This document shows, piece after piece, positions 53,865 through 64,000 of a DNA stretch of 64,000 nucleotides (position 1 is its first letter; the number at the start of each line of letters is the position of its first letter). The notes below the pieces were generated by a model. The model searched no databases. It was not told the origin of the DNA and saw only the letters and a program-made list of their open reading frames with translations. The position numbers and the translations under genes were made by a program. The stretch is from contig AP026544.2 in NCBI GenBank assembly GCA_026075535.2, forward strand, positions 2,666,001 through 2,730,000, read 5' to 3'. Source of the stretch: Tricholoma matsutake (Eukaryota; Basidiomycota; Agaricomycetes; Agaricales; Tricholomataceae).

Positions 53865-56800
53865 AACAGCGGCCTGATACGACACCAGTCACCGCTGTAG
53901 TCTCCCTAGGGTCTGTACTCTTAGCTACCATGAATAGACAATCTATGCGCTTGTCTATTCGGGTAGCTGAGTCAGACAATGGAAAAGATGTCGCAACAAA
54001 TGCACTCCTCGACTCTGGAGCAGGAGGAGTCTTTATTGACTCAAAATTTGTCGAACAAGAAGGGATCAAGATGTATCCCTTGGGCTACACCATCCAGGCC
54101 ACAAACATAGATGGAACCCTGAACAGGCAGGGAACGATCACAAGATATGTGAAGGGAAGGCTCCACATCAATGGATGGAGCTCCCCAATGGAATACCTAG
54201 TCGCTGGACTAGGCAAGGAATTGGTGATCCTAGGCCTGTCATGGCTATGGGAGGTGAACCCGATTATCGATTGGAAGAAAGGAACTCTTGAGTTCCGAGA
54301 CAAAGAACGATGGGCTCAAATCCAATGGATCTTGGAGAAGACAAGAAGAGCCGAACAAACACTCCCAAACACCCTAAAGCTCCCCAGGGTCAACACTGAA
54401 AGGGAAGCACCCGATGACAAACTGGCACGAATTCGACACATCGTGGCCAAAACAAGACAGAGGCTCTCCAAAGAGAAAGAGAAGAGCCTTGCCCGAGCCA
54501 GATCGGCTGTGGCAAAAACAAGAAAAAGACTCTCTGAAGAGAAGGAGAGAAACCTTGCCCGAGTACGACTAGCTGTGGCAAAGACAAGAGAAAGGCTCGC
54601 CGAAGAAAAAGAAAGGAGCCTTGCCCAAGCCCGATTGGCCGTGGCAAAAACAAGAGAAAGGCTTTCAGAAAAGAAAGCAAAAGAACTAAATTCCGTCCAG
54701 GTAGCTGTTGCAAAGACCAGGAGCAGCAACACCCCTAAACAAGCCAGAGGCCTTGAAGCAGCACGACGTGCTGTCGCCAAGACCCAAGAAAACCAGAAGA
54801 AGAAACAACTGGAAAAGGGCAAAAACAAGGAATGCAACAGGGCACAACGAATTGTGCAAAAGATGAAGGAATTGCTAACCTCCACAGGGGAGGGAAGCAC
54901 CGGCAAAAGGAACGTGAATATGACACTACGAAACAGGATAAACTACCCTCGACAACAGACTACCCCAACCCACGATTATAGGACTCCAGATTGTGGTACC
55001 ATCAATGCTGAAATACCTATGCCCAGGGAGACCCCCCCTCAGGTAAAGGTCGAAGAGGTACCCAATGAAGAACTACTGGCAGATACCGGCATGGAAATAC
55101 AAGCGATGGAACTGACCCCCGAATGAGATGTAATTGAGGATGACTCAATACTGATTGCATACATACAAGGCGAACCAGTCATCAGCCTATTTGGACCAGC
55201 CATAGAACTGCCCCTGACAGAGGAACATCGGGAACCAACACACAGATACATCCGAAAAACGAACATGATCAGCAGGCTCATGAAAGGCAAGGGCTCCCCA
55301 CAGTACCTACTCAACTCGGACATATGGATCAGAGCAAAGACATCCATATCCCAATGACTAGCACATGAGCAAGAGGAGGGAAAGGAGACTAGCCAATGGA
55401 CCCTGGACAATTTACTGCCACCGGAATACCAGAAGTACAGACAGGTATTTGAGAAAGCCGCATCCGAACGATTCCCGGAATCAAGACCGTGGGATCATGC
55501 GATCGACCTGAAGGAAGGCTTTGTACCGAAGGATTGCAAAGTCTACCCATTGACGCCGAAAGAACAAGAGAAACTCAATGAGTCTCTAGATGAAAACCTG
55601 GAGAAAGGATACATCTAACCGTCGAAATCACCCATGGCATCCCTGTTCTTCTTTGTGTTGAAGAAGGACTCCGACGCTCTATGACCTTGTCAAGACTATC
55701 GCTATCTGAACGAAGGAACGATCTGGAACAACTACCCCCTGCCACTGATCGGAGACCTCTTGGACAAGCTGAAGGGAGCAAGATTTTTCACAAAACTTGA
55801 TATTCGATGGGGATATCATAACATACGGATAAAGAAAGGAGACGAGTGGAAGGCAGCATTCAAGACTAACCGGGGGCTATTCAAGCCAATGGTGATGTTC
55901 TTTGGGCTGTGCAACTCACCGGCAACATTCCAGGCCATGATGAATGATCTCTTCCGAGATATGCTAGATGAAGGATGGCTTGTCATCTATATGGACGACA
56001 TCCTGATCTTCTCGAAGATGGAAGAGGAACACCAGATAAGGACTGAAAGGGTCCTCGAACGACTACGACAATGTGATCTCTACCTGAAAGTAGAGAAGTG
56101 CAAATTCAATGTACAGGAAGTCAAGTTCTTGGGCATGATCGTCAGACCCAATGAACTTGCAATGGACAACACGAAACTGGCTGGGATCAAGGACTGGCCC
56201 ACGCCAAGGACAGTGAAGGATGTAAGATCCTTCCTAGGATTCGGAAACTTCTATCGACGATTCATTGGACACTTCGCAGATCTGGCCAGACCGCTGAACA
56301 ACTTGATGAAGAACCAGAAATTCGAATGGATGAACAACTGCCAGCAGTCGTTCAATGCGCTAAAAAGGAAATTCAACAAAACCCCAGTACTGCTGATGCC
56401 AGACGCAACGAAACCATTTGTGGTAGAATCTGATGCCTCAAAATTCACGACAGGCGCAGTACTCAGACAACAGGATGGCAATGGAGACTGGCACCCATGC
56501 GGATACATCTCGCATTCTTTCAACGAAGCGGAAAGAAATTACAAGATATATGACCGAGAACTATTGGGAGTGATCCGAGCGCTAGAAACATGGAGACACT
56601 ACCTACAGGGGACACCGTTCCCTGTGACGGTATTGTCTGATCACAAGAACCTGATGTACTTCCGTCAGCCACAGAAACTGAACCGACGACAGGCTAGATG
56701 GGCCATCTACCTGTCACAATTCGACCTGAAGCTACAACACGTACCCAGATCACAGATGGTACAATCTGACGCCCTATCGAGGAGAGCAGATCACATAGCC

Positions 56801-58312
56801 GAAGAAGACACTGATAACGAGGACAAGACCATCCTTGCTGACAAACTGTTCATCAAAACGATCGACACTGAGCTCCAGGGAGCCCTGGTCTCAGCAATAA
56901 TGAAGGATGACCTCATAAATGATGCTTTATGAGCCCTGAAAAACAACGGAACTTCCCCAATCAAGTCTGCATTGGAGGACTGGAAATTCGAAGACGGCCT
57001 GCTCTTTTTCAAAGACAGATGCTACGTGCCACAGGACAAAACCCTCCGCTGAGCAATCATATGAAAATACCATGATAGCATAACGACAGGACACCCTGGA
57101 CAATGGCAGACAATTGAACTGATCCAACGAGACTACTGGTGGCCAGGAATGGCCAACTTCATCAAGAAGTACATCGAAGGCTGTGCAAAGTGCCAGCAAA
57201 TGAAAGTGAATACACACCCGACGACCCCACTGCCGACACCGATATCATCCGACACCAGCAGACCATTTGAGCTGGTAACAACAGATTTTATCACGGACTT
57301 GCCCGTGATAAATGGATTTGACTCAATCATGGTCATGGTAGACCATGGTCTTATGAAGGGGGTAATTTTTATCCCTTGCACGAAGACGATCGACGCACTT
57401 GGCGCTGCAGACCTTTACCTGCGCCATGTGTACACCAGATTTGGACTCCCCGGAAGAATCATCTCAGACAGAGACCCTCGATTCGCATCCAAACTCTTCC
57501 GAGAACTCGGACGACTGCTCGGGATTAAGCTATCCATGAGCACTGCCTATGACCCCCAGACCGACGGAGAAACGGAGTGAGTAAACCAAGAGCTAGAGGT
57601 TTACCTCTGCATGTTCTGTTCGAACAAACCCGAAGATTGGGAGCATTATCTCCCAACAGCAGAATTCACGCACAACCAGAAGATGCACTCCGCAGTAAAA
57701 CATTTGCCATTTTACTTGATGATGGGATATCAGCCACGCGCTATCCCCACCCCTTACGAAAAGACAAACGTGCCGGCCACCAAGCAGAGAATCCAAGAAC
57801 TTCTCTCTGTGAGAAGGGAAGCTCTTGCCGCACACAAACTAGCCAGACAGGCTATGGCTGCCCAAACGAAAGGGCGATACAAACTGTTCAAGGTTGGAGA
57901 ACAAGTATGGCTTGACTCCAAGAACCTGAAGATTGGCTACCCAACAAGAAAACTGGCGCCAAAACGAGAAGGGCCCTTTATGATTGAAGATGCCTTGTCA
58001 AGAACGACATACCAATTGAAACTGCCACCGAGATGGAAGATCCACCTGGTATTCCATGCGGCTTTACTCATGCGATACCATGAGAACGACACTCATGGGC
58101 GAAACTTCCTGACTCCACCACCCGACCTTGTGGAAGGAGAAAACAAATACGAGGTGGAAGCGATCATCGCACACAAAAAGCACAGCAAGACACGCCATTA
58201 CCTCATGAAATGGGTTGACTACCCGACATCCGAAAACACATGGGAACCTGAATCGAACCTGAAGAATGCCCCCAAGATCCTGACAGCATATAAGAAGAGG
58301 TACCACCTCTGA
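53862..58312 (+). pseudogene. Element B pol (PR-RT-RH-IN-chromodomain)
   Basis: One frame from the frameshift site to TGA 58310-58312. Protease: NALLDSGAGGVFID (active site D-S-G) and GLSWLWEVNP. A 22-residue repeat insert follows. [59 protein letters not shown]. RNase [27 protein letters not shown]. Integrase: [13 protein letters not shown]...[37 protein letters not shown]. Then GEQVWLDSKNLKI...GPFMIEDAL, and chromodomain YEVEAIIAHKKHSKTRHYLMKW. Stops: TGA at about 55124, 55355, 55682, 56930, 57050, 57059, 57578; TAA at 55616. All catalytic motifs are intact apart from the stops. Confidence 0.93.
54418..54860 (+). repeat. 22-residue tandem coiled-coil repeats inside element B pol
   Basis: Between protease and RT the protein has about six tandem units of 22 residues (66 bp), pattern LARxRxAVAKTRxRLSEEKERS, starting near LARIRHIVAKTR and decaying toward KMKELL. 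22 equals two hendecads, the period of straight or right-handed coiled coils. DNA identity between units is visible (GTGGCAAAAACAAGA recurring). Confidence 0.85.
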
Positions 58313-58360
58313 TGGAAACCCAAAAACCCCCTCCTTCTTTTCACAACGACACTCCCCAAT

Positions 58361-59086
58361 ATGCCTGCTGAACGACGATTCACCCGAGAATACCTACAAA
58401 ACCGATTGAATGCTGATGCCCTTCGCGTTCACCTCGCCCATGATCCACCGAAATACCATCTAGCCAGGATGTGCTTCTACTATGCGAGCACTATCGAACA
58501 GATGGAATGAAATCTAGAAGAAGCAATGAACTATGCAGACGCCCTAGGGATCGAGCAAGCGATCCAGGAAATGATTGCACCGTGGTCAGACAGACCGAGA
58601 ACAGCTGAGGAGAGACCTCACACCCCTTTAGGTTGACACAGACGACCACTGACCTTGCTCTTGCCATTCAGCGAGCAGAGCGACAGAGACAAACGACGAG
58701 CTCCTTCTGGAGGCTCCTTTCGTTCTACGAAGAACCCAAAGATCGTGCCTAGGGCACCCAAAATAATTGATCTGACCACCCCCGAACCCGAACCGAAGAC
58801 CACCCAACCGCCTTGGTCTCCCCCACACATGAGACATGCTAGATGTTTCATCTGCCAACAGATAGGCCACTTCGGCCTGATTTGCCAACAATATGTTTGC
58901 AAGTATTGCAAACAGTGAGGCCCCGGACACTACAGAATGAATTGCCTGGAGAAACCTCGGAAAGATCAAGAAACCGATCAAAGAGAAGCTGAGCACAGAC
59001 AGCAGCTCTTCCTTGACTCCGGATATGATGATTTTGATGATGATGTGATGGGAAACATGGCAGGGGAACCTTATGGAAGGATTTAA
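58361..59086 (+). pseudogene. Element B ORF3: double zinc-knuckle protein
   Basis: ATG 58361 to TAA 59084-59086, about 241 codons, with TGA at 58508, 58634 and 58916 where Arg fits. The N-terminal helical part (FTREYLQNRLNADALRVHLA, MCFYYASTIEQME, NLEEAMNYADALG) is followed by a basic Pro-rich linker with IIDLTTPEPEPK and two adjacent knuckles: CFICQQIGHFGLIC (CX2CX4HX4C) and CKYCKQ-x-GPGHYRMNC (CX2CX6HX4C). Tail acidic. It starts 48 bp after pol ends. Single-strand nucleic-acid binding is the likely property; the role is unknown. I recognise the type from agaric chromoviruses. Confidence 0.65.
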
Positions 59087-59104
59087 AAGGCAGAGCTCAA
59101 GACG

Positions 59105-59494
59105 ATGGCATGACAAGACAAACCCATGCTCACAGGAATTTCGATCCTCGCCATCGTCGTTGGCACAACCCTGGCTGCAGCGGCAGCCCTGACCTTTGCA
59201 TTTTCCCTCTATGCCATCTTTTGACAAAACCCCGAACCCCCAATTACAGACATCGAATTCGCCATCCTGCAACGACCCCCTTTCAATGATACCAATGACT
59301 CCTTGACACTGCTACCTAGGGCAGTGCGAACCCAAAGAACCCGATCATGGTCTGAGTTCAGACATGAATTATTCCTCCATCGTACCCCTCGACCCCGACC
59401 CACCCACATATCCAGATGACATGCGATCAGACCATGAAGGAGAGATGAAGATTTAGGTCAAAGTGTGGAACTTTCAACCATAGCAAGGGGGTAA
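59105..59494 (+). pseudogene. Element B ORF4: small single-pass membrane protein
   Basis: The frame from ATG 59105 (or 59126) to TAA 59492-59494, which is also the end of the polypurine tract. After KPM it has one long hydrophobic segment (TGISILAIVVGTTLAAAAAL and TFAFSLYAIF, about 30 residues), then a polar tail with RTQRTRSWSEFRHELFLH. Stops at 59111, 59222, 59417 and 59435 are TGA at Arg/Trp-like positions. It sits where env lies in some Gypsy relatives, but there is no signal peptide, furin site or fusion-type feature, so I do not call it env. Confidence 0.5.
59482..59494 (+). other. Element B polypurine tract
   Basis: AGCAAGGGGGTAA immediately before TGTTAC of the 3' LTR. Confidence 0.7.
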
Positions 59495-60250
59495 TGTTAC
59501 AATTTTCCTTGTAACTCATGGAACCCGACACACCCAATGATCCCCTCCAGACAGGAGGCACCCCTTGATTCATGCCTAGGGCATAACCTTGACATCAGAC
59601 ACACACATGATGCATGCTGACTGCATGCATTCGATCCCCTTCCCGCAGAAGGCACCCTTGACGCATGGTGACTCCATGCACCTGAACCCACTCCCACACA
59701 TGCTGTGATACGACAGCCCCCTGACATGAGGTCCATGACGTCGGACTCTCACGATCGACATGCTGCACCGCAGCATGTCCTTGACATCGGATCCTTGACA
59801 TCGGATCCGTGACATCGGACGCCTCATGCTAGGCATGAGGCTTATCTGTTATTGTTTCCTGACATGCTGCGCCGCAGCACTCCATGACATCTGACACCTC
59901 ATGCAAGGCATGAGGTCTATTGTTTCTATTCTGACTTGATATGCATCTATCTTTCCGATTGGACAATAAGGACCTCCCTCATAGTATAAGTACTGCGACT
60001 CGTAGTAGGGATGTCCTTAGTTTAGATCTAGGCAATTAACAGCCTTAACTTGCGAACTCACTTACTTGAAACCACTAAGGAAGCCCCTTAGTGCGTGAAC
60101 CTGAACGACTCTATGCAGAAGCCCTGCTAGAGTGCACTACCTATCTTACGTCAGATGCTCCGAGTAAGACTAGTGCCGAATGACTCATTGAGGAAGCACC
60201 TCGTCGAATGACATCGACTAGATTGAGTGGTTGAGGCTTCGCCCTTAACA
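59495..60250 (+). repeat. Element B 3' LTR
   Basis: 756 bp. It has an extra hairpin GACATGCTGC-ACC-GCAGCATGTC (59757-59779) relative to the 5' copy, plus the palindromes GCCTCATGCTAGGCATGAGG (59821-59840) and ACCTCATGCAAGGCATGAGG (59896-59915). It ends GCCCTTAACA followed by CTGAG. Confidence 0.93.
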
Positions 60251-60712
60251 CTGAGGCTCCCATGTGGTTGCAGGCCATGATTTCATGTAAAAGGTGAGCT
60301 CCTCCTTTTCTTGTTGAGTGCCTTGCTGACCTCTCTTAGGTATTCAAGCATAACACTCTTTTGTTTCCAGATGGGGTCCCAGGAATGCATGTGTAATCCA
60401 TGCACCAAGGCAAAGCACCAGTGCAAGGAGGTTGTGTGGGAGGGACAGGAAGTCCCTGCAGGAAAGTCATCAGGGTCTGGGGGTGAGATGTTGGAGTTGA
60501 TGAGGGAGTTGGTGGAAGCAGCAAAGGGAGTAAAAAGGGAAATCCAAGATCTCTGGGTGGAGGTCTCAGGGATTCAGGAGGAAGTTGGGACTCTGGGACA
60601 TGCAGGATCCAGAGTGGAAACCAGAGTCCAAGGTGAAGGAGGAGGAGGAGGAGGATGAAGATTATAGTGTGGGAGAGGCTCAGGAGGAGCTGCAAGAGCT
60701 GAAGTAGGAGAA
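60251..60712 (+). pseudogene. Coiled-coil/Cys-cluster accessory gene of element D, 3' part
   Basis: Continues the gene cut at 51921: EAPMWLQAMISCKR, then a GTGAGC...TTTCCAG intron-like stretch (60294-60370) and an exon with MGSQECMC-NPCTKAKHQCKE. CNPCTKAKHQC is CX2CX6C, half of a Zn2Cys6 cluster. Downstream are GGEMLELMRELVEAAKGVKR (helical) and, one frame over, an acidic KVKEEEEEEDEDYSVGEAQ segment ending near 60708. The exon phases around the intron do not join cleanly, so the gene is damaged. The order (coiled coil, Cys cluster, helical/acidic end) matches the antisense gene of element A. Confidence 0.55.
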
Positions 60713-60825
60713 TGAGGGTGAGGGGGGTGAAGGAGTAAGGATCCGGTCAGGATCTGAGATGCTTTTAACTATTATTTTTTGATTTGTCTGTAATGGATCA
60801 AGTTTTGGATTGGAATGAAGGAAAG

Positions 60826-61390
60826 TTAAACAGAAAGTGGTCCAGGTTTTTCTGGATAATGAGTGTGAAAGTCCATAATGAGTTCTTGGGCATGATCAAG
60901 TTCTGTAGCTGGAAGCCAGGAGGTTTCTTTGTCAGTTCCTTGGTAACCTTCCCACCACATGAAATAGAGTAACTTGTGTTATCAATTTTGGAGTCAAGGA
61001 TTTCTGAAATTTTGTACTCTACTTCATCGTCAATAGTTACCAGAGGGGGTGGAGGTTGGATACAATTAGGAATTGTGTTAGGAGTGTCTTCTTCCAGTTG
61101 TGAGAGATGGAACACAGGATGAATAGCCTAGAGGTGATCCAGAAGCCACAGGGTAATTGAGTCAGTACCCAGACAGGCAATGATTGTGAGGGGACCATAG
61201 AACTTCTCTGAGAGTTTCTTGGAGGGTTGGGTTGTGTGCATATGTTCACCCTTAACATAGGTGTAGTCTTCAATATTGAAGTCAGGAGCAGGGGCCCAGC
61301 ATTTGTCTGCAGGACCTTGGTAGCACTTCTGTGCTTCTGGGAGTTGTTTCCAGAGTTCCTGATGGAGGTTGTTGAGGTTGACCACAAAAT
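60826..61390 (-). pseudogene. Element D pol remnant: integrase C-terminus and chromodomain
   Basis: Reverse-strand reading starts abruptly near 61390 (NNLHQELWKQLPEAQKCY), then NIEDYTYVKGEHMHTTQPSKKLSEKFYGP, LDHL-(TAG)-AIHPVFHLSQLE, PPPPLVTIDDEVEYKISEILDSKI. After one frame change it reads WWEGYQGTDKETSWLPATEL...FHTHYPEKPGPLS, a complete chromodomain. The upstream part of pol is missing. The Cys-cluster gene lies downstream on the opposite strand. Chromovirus lineage clear. Confidence 0.8.
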
Positions 61391-61877
61391 GGCAGGTGCA
61401 TTGCGAGGCTAGCTCGCACTGAGTACACTACACTAAGCCACCTATTCTGGTCAGATTCTGGTTATTCCAGCAAGAATTATTGGAATTTCTGGAATCCTGG
61501 GCTGTTCCTCATCAATGTGGGGCCCTGGTGCTTGGTTTTGTTATTATAGGCTGGTTATCTGTTGTCATGGTTGGGCATGGGCTATGGGTGCCATTTGCAA
61601 CATGTTTATGACCTAAAACTAATGAAAACAGTTAGTTTGTTGAAAGAAACAAGAAACATATTACTTACCTAGGGCACAAATGATGCCTATCATCATTTGG
61701 GCCCATTTTGCCAGTGGGTGTGGCTAGGATAGCTTGTTTACAGTCAGGTGTCATTTTCCGGCATACACACATTGGGGAGTCTGTTGAAGAATGTTGAAAT
61801 CTACAGAAATGTTCCCCACATGCGTACAGGACATGTGATGCATCAAAACCTGCTGCCAGTGCCTGAATTGCATTTAC
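61391..61877. other. Non-coding sequence
   Basis: No gene seen. GGGCACAAATGATG and ATCATTTGGGCCCA words near 61667-61710 resemble the interior of the hAT family element near 49720. Confidence 0.4.
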
Positions 61878-61905
61878 ATAGTGTTTGAAGGTCCAGTCCA
61901 TGGTT
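61878..61905. repeat. TAGTG-family hAT TIR fragment
   Basis: TAGTGTTTGAAGGTCCAGTC with CATGG following, identical to the left end at 39023. No matching right end was found downstream, so it is a truncated copy. Confidence 0.6.
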
Positions 61906-62511
61906 ATGTATTGGAATTTTGAGATGTAATCTGCTTGTTAAAGCCTTACAATGTATTCTGGCATTTCAGGACTTTTTGTACACAACATCAAGATATGATC
62001 AAAAAGGTTTCATTATTATGCCTCAATGGTTTTTCCAGAATTAAACATATTGAACACAAAGCACTTTTTCCAGTTCATTTTCTGCTTCCTGTTCCAGTGC
62101 TGATCAAAAAGTCATGTCCATTATGGGTTGCTAGACAGGAACAAAGCTGTAGTTCTCAAGGCACTTGAGTTCCACCAGTGAGTGCCCAAGCGAGAAGACA
62201 TGCTTGATATGCAGTAGTCTGGTTGTCATTGCTTAATTCATTGAGATAGTCAAGGGGAAGGCATTTCAGTGGAAGCAATTCAGAAATCTCTTCAGGAGGC
62301 AGCAGCCAAATCTCATAGAGATGAACTCTGAGAATAGGTATGTCGAAACTAGCCATAGAGTTGAGGATACTTGAATGCAAGGGGGTGTTGGGATGGGAAT
62401 TTTTCATATGACATTGGTTTTTTTTTCACAGCCCCCAAGACCTCCCTCCTGCCATATAAGGTATGTTTTGATCACATGTAGATGTTTTTCCCCCAATTCA
62501 TTGTCGATGAT
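61906..62511. other. No confident gene
   Basis: A reverse frame of 83 codons (62156-62407; LRVHLYEIWLLPPEEISELL) is somewhat protein-like but could not be placed in any family, and has no splice context I can support. Confidence 0.3.
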
Positions 62512-62553
62512 ATCAAATAAAATAAAATAGAATAAAATAAAATAAAATAAAAA
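62512..62553. repeat. AAATA microsatellite
   Basis: Tandem AAATA/AATAA units (ATAAAATAAAATAGAATAAA and onward), ending AAAAATG. Confidence 0.85.
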
Positions 62554-63504
62554 TGTCATTGAGTATACCAACTGAACTCAGAGGCTTTCCAGTGACATCC
62601 TCTTACAGAATTGAGTCCTCATAGCCTACTGCAAGCTTGCAATCAAGTGAACACTACTTAGTATCCACTGAGCACCACATTTCTCCAAGTTGAAGAAGTC
62701 TGAGTCATTCCCATGGACTACAGGCCATTTGGACATCCACAGGTTTTAGTATTTATGAGTATACATGGTCACTGGTGTTGGATTATGCATCATGAGTTGT
62801 TAGAAGTGCGAGAACAAACAACAAATAATATAGGAATTGTGTTTGACTTCAGTGAGCTCAGGAGGCAAACAGATGGGTACTATGACAACAATAGACTACC
62901 CATGTAATACTAGTAGTATAATTACCAAGGAAGATAAATAAAGTAACTAAAATGGAGTGAGCAACATTGAAATAGAGAGAACAATAAAAAATACCCAAAC
63001 AGGCATTGCCCATGCTCGCACAGCCCCTTAGCTATTCTAACAACTGGTCCAGCATGAGCAGGGTTTTTGTCAAGTTTTGTTACAATAAATAACCTGGTAT
63101 ATTGTGAAGGGTAGTACTACAAAGGCATACTAATGATCGACAGAGCCTACAACAGCAAATCATTGCTTATTGATGCCTATCGATGTCATTTTCACCTTGA
63201 AAAAAAATTGGCCTCCCGGCAGGACCCCCCTCTACATCTGGTTAGGGATTCCCGTCCCGACACCCCCTTGCTTGAATGTGCTCCGAGTCAATTGTGCATA
63301 TACTAGTAACGTAACAGCTTCCCAAAAGGGTTATTTACGAAGTTGAGTGGCTGACACATCTCTTTTTGATCGTAAGAAATGGCAACTAGATTTAAACTCA
63401 GCTGTACACCCTATACATCTGGGTTTTGGGCTGAAAAGGTTAAGGCTTGATAAGGCCTTAAAATATCCAAATTAATAATAATATTTGCAATTCTTATATA
63501 CAGT
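62554..63504. other. AT-rich, no gene recognised
   Basis: A forward frame at 62713-62907 (64 codons) has no family resemblance. No repeats or RNA genes identified. Confidence 0.4.
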
Positions 63505-64000
63505 AGGGTACTTAAAGGACGGTAGCGTTGACAAATTTCAACAGCGCACTCAGAATTGAGCTTTCAAAATGTATGGTAGTAGCTGAACAAATAATATACA
63601 TATGTGAAATTTAATGAACAGAGATATCAAGTGTGATTGATCAGTGAAATTTAGAAAAGAGTGACGAAAATCCACCTGGTGTCCCAACACTTATAAAGGA
63701 CGGTAGCGATGGCAGATTCTGCCAGCTATATCAGGATGGCCTCACTGATCAGCTGTTGCCTGGAAGTGATTACTTGAGAATATTTGTAAGAATTGTGAGT
63801 ATAGACCATGAAGTATCAGACTGGCAAACCTCTCAAATTGGTAAAAGCATGGTGCATCAGAAAAAATTGCAAAAGATGGACAGAAAGCCACCTGTGGTCC
63901 CAACCTTTATAAAGGATGGCAGCAGTGGTGGATTCAGACAGCTATATCAGGTGGGTTCTGCTGATCAGCAGCTGCCAGGAAGCAGTTGCTTCAGAAGTTC
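63505..64000. repeat. Diverged tandem repeat, about 180-215 bp unit
   Basis: Three units start with TAAAGGACGGTAGCG or TAAAGGATGGCAGCAG at 63513, 63694 and 63910. Units 2 and 3 share AGCTATATCAGG, CTGATCAGC and TGCC-GGAAG in order. The array runs off the window end. Confidence 0.65.

Larger units (their letters stand above)
51922..60250 (+). mobile_element. Ty3/Gypsy chromovirus B, complete, TSD CTGAG
   Basis: 8329 bp with LTRs 51922-52651 and 59495-60250 and exact CTGAG duplications (51917-51921, 60251-60255). Order: gag, -1 frameshift site, pol (PR, coiled-coil repeat insert, RT, RH, IN, chromodomain), ORF3 (zinc knuckles), ORF4 (membrane segment), polypurine tract. It inserted into the antisense gene of element D. 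Stops are nearly all TGA at Arg positions; few frameshifts, so it is relatively young. Confidence 0.95.

Noticed and set aside
59105..59494. Calling ORF4 of element B an envelope gene
   Set aside because: The position fits, but there is no signal peptide, cleavage site or fusion feature. Only a single hydrophobic segment is seen.
62156..62407. Reverse-strand ORF of 83 codons as a gene
   Set aside because: Some protein-like composition, but no homologue recognised and no supported start or splice sites.
1..64000. CRISPR arrays, bacterial operons, rRNA genes
   Set aside because: None visible. Introns, LTR elements and family content are eukaryotic/fungal.

Overview
The window looks like a repeat-rich, gene-poor stretch of a basidiomycete (Agaricomycete-type) nuclear genome. 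The evidence is: several Ty3/Gypsy retrotransposons, most with a C-terminal chromodomain; introns of about 50-70 bp with GTRNGT...YAG borders; many TIR elements; and multi-exon repetitive protein families of the kind I know only from mushroom-forming fungi. There is no bacterial-style organisation, no rRNA gene and no CRISPR array.

Layout. 1-17299: a decayed chromovirus (element 1) with pol, an extra sense ORF2 and a probable 3' LTR, interrupted by a complete nested Gypsy element A (4873-14831). Element A carries a reverse-strand accessory gene between pol and its 3' LTR. 17311-19113: a 556-bp hAT-type MITE with 8-bp target-site duplications (TSDs), then a TA-flanked MITE arranged as a palindrome. 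19190-25227: complete chromovirus C (TSD GATCT). 25.4-32.3 kb: members of basidiomycete-type repetitive, intron-containing families; one is split by an inversion. 33442-34644: a second palindromic MITE that ends inside a host exon. 34.6-38.3 kb: the only stretch that looks like normal CpG-bearing host sequence, with a disrupted gene, a P-loop NTPase pseudogene and one intact two-exon membrane-protein gene (36850-37850). 38.3-51.0 kb: a CpG-poor stack of nested DNA transposons (pogo-like, hAT, CACTA), a gag-only Copia-like element, a 1-kb minisatellite and a solo LTR. 51.06-61.39 kb: Gypsy remnants (integrase piece, LTR, reverse-orientation pol plus a coiled-coil/Cys-cluster gene) split by the complete chromovirus B (51922-60250, TSD CTGAG). 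61.4-64.0 kb: anonymous sequence ending in tandem repeats.

Three themes recur. (1) The Gypsy elements carry additional genes beside gag-pol: an antisense coiled-coil plus Zn2Cys6-like Cys-cluster gene in two different lineages, a sense ORF2 in element 1, and a zinc-knuckle ORF plus a small membrane-protein ORF in element B. (2) Decay follows CpG transition: almost every in-frame stop is TGA where Arg (CGA) is expected, and several catalytic Asp codons became Asn by the same change, as expected for cytosine methylation/deamination. (3) Insertions can be ordered in time from exact TSDs, nested up to three deep.

All family assignments were made by eye from translations; no database search was run.
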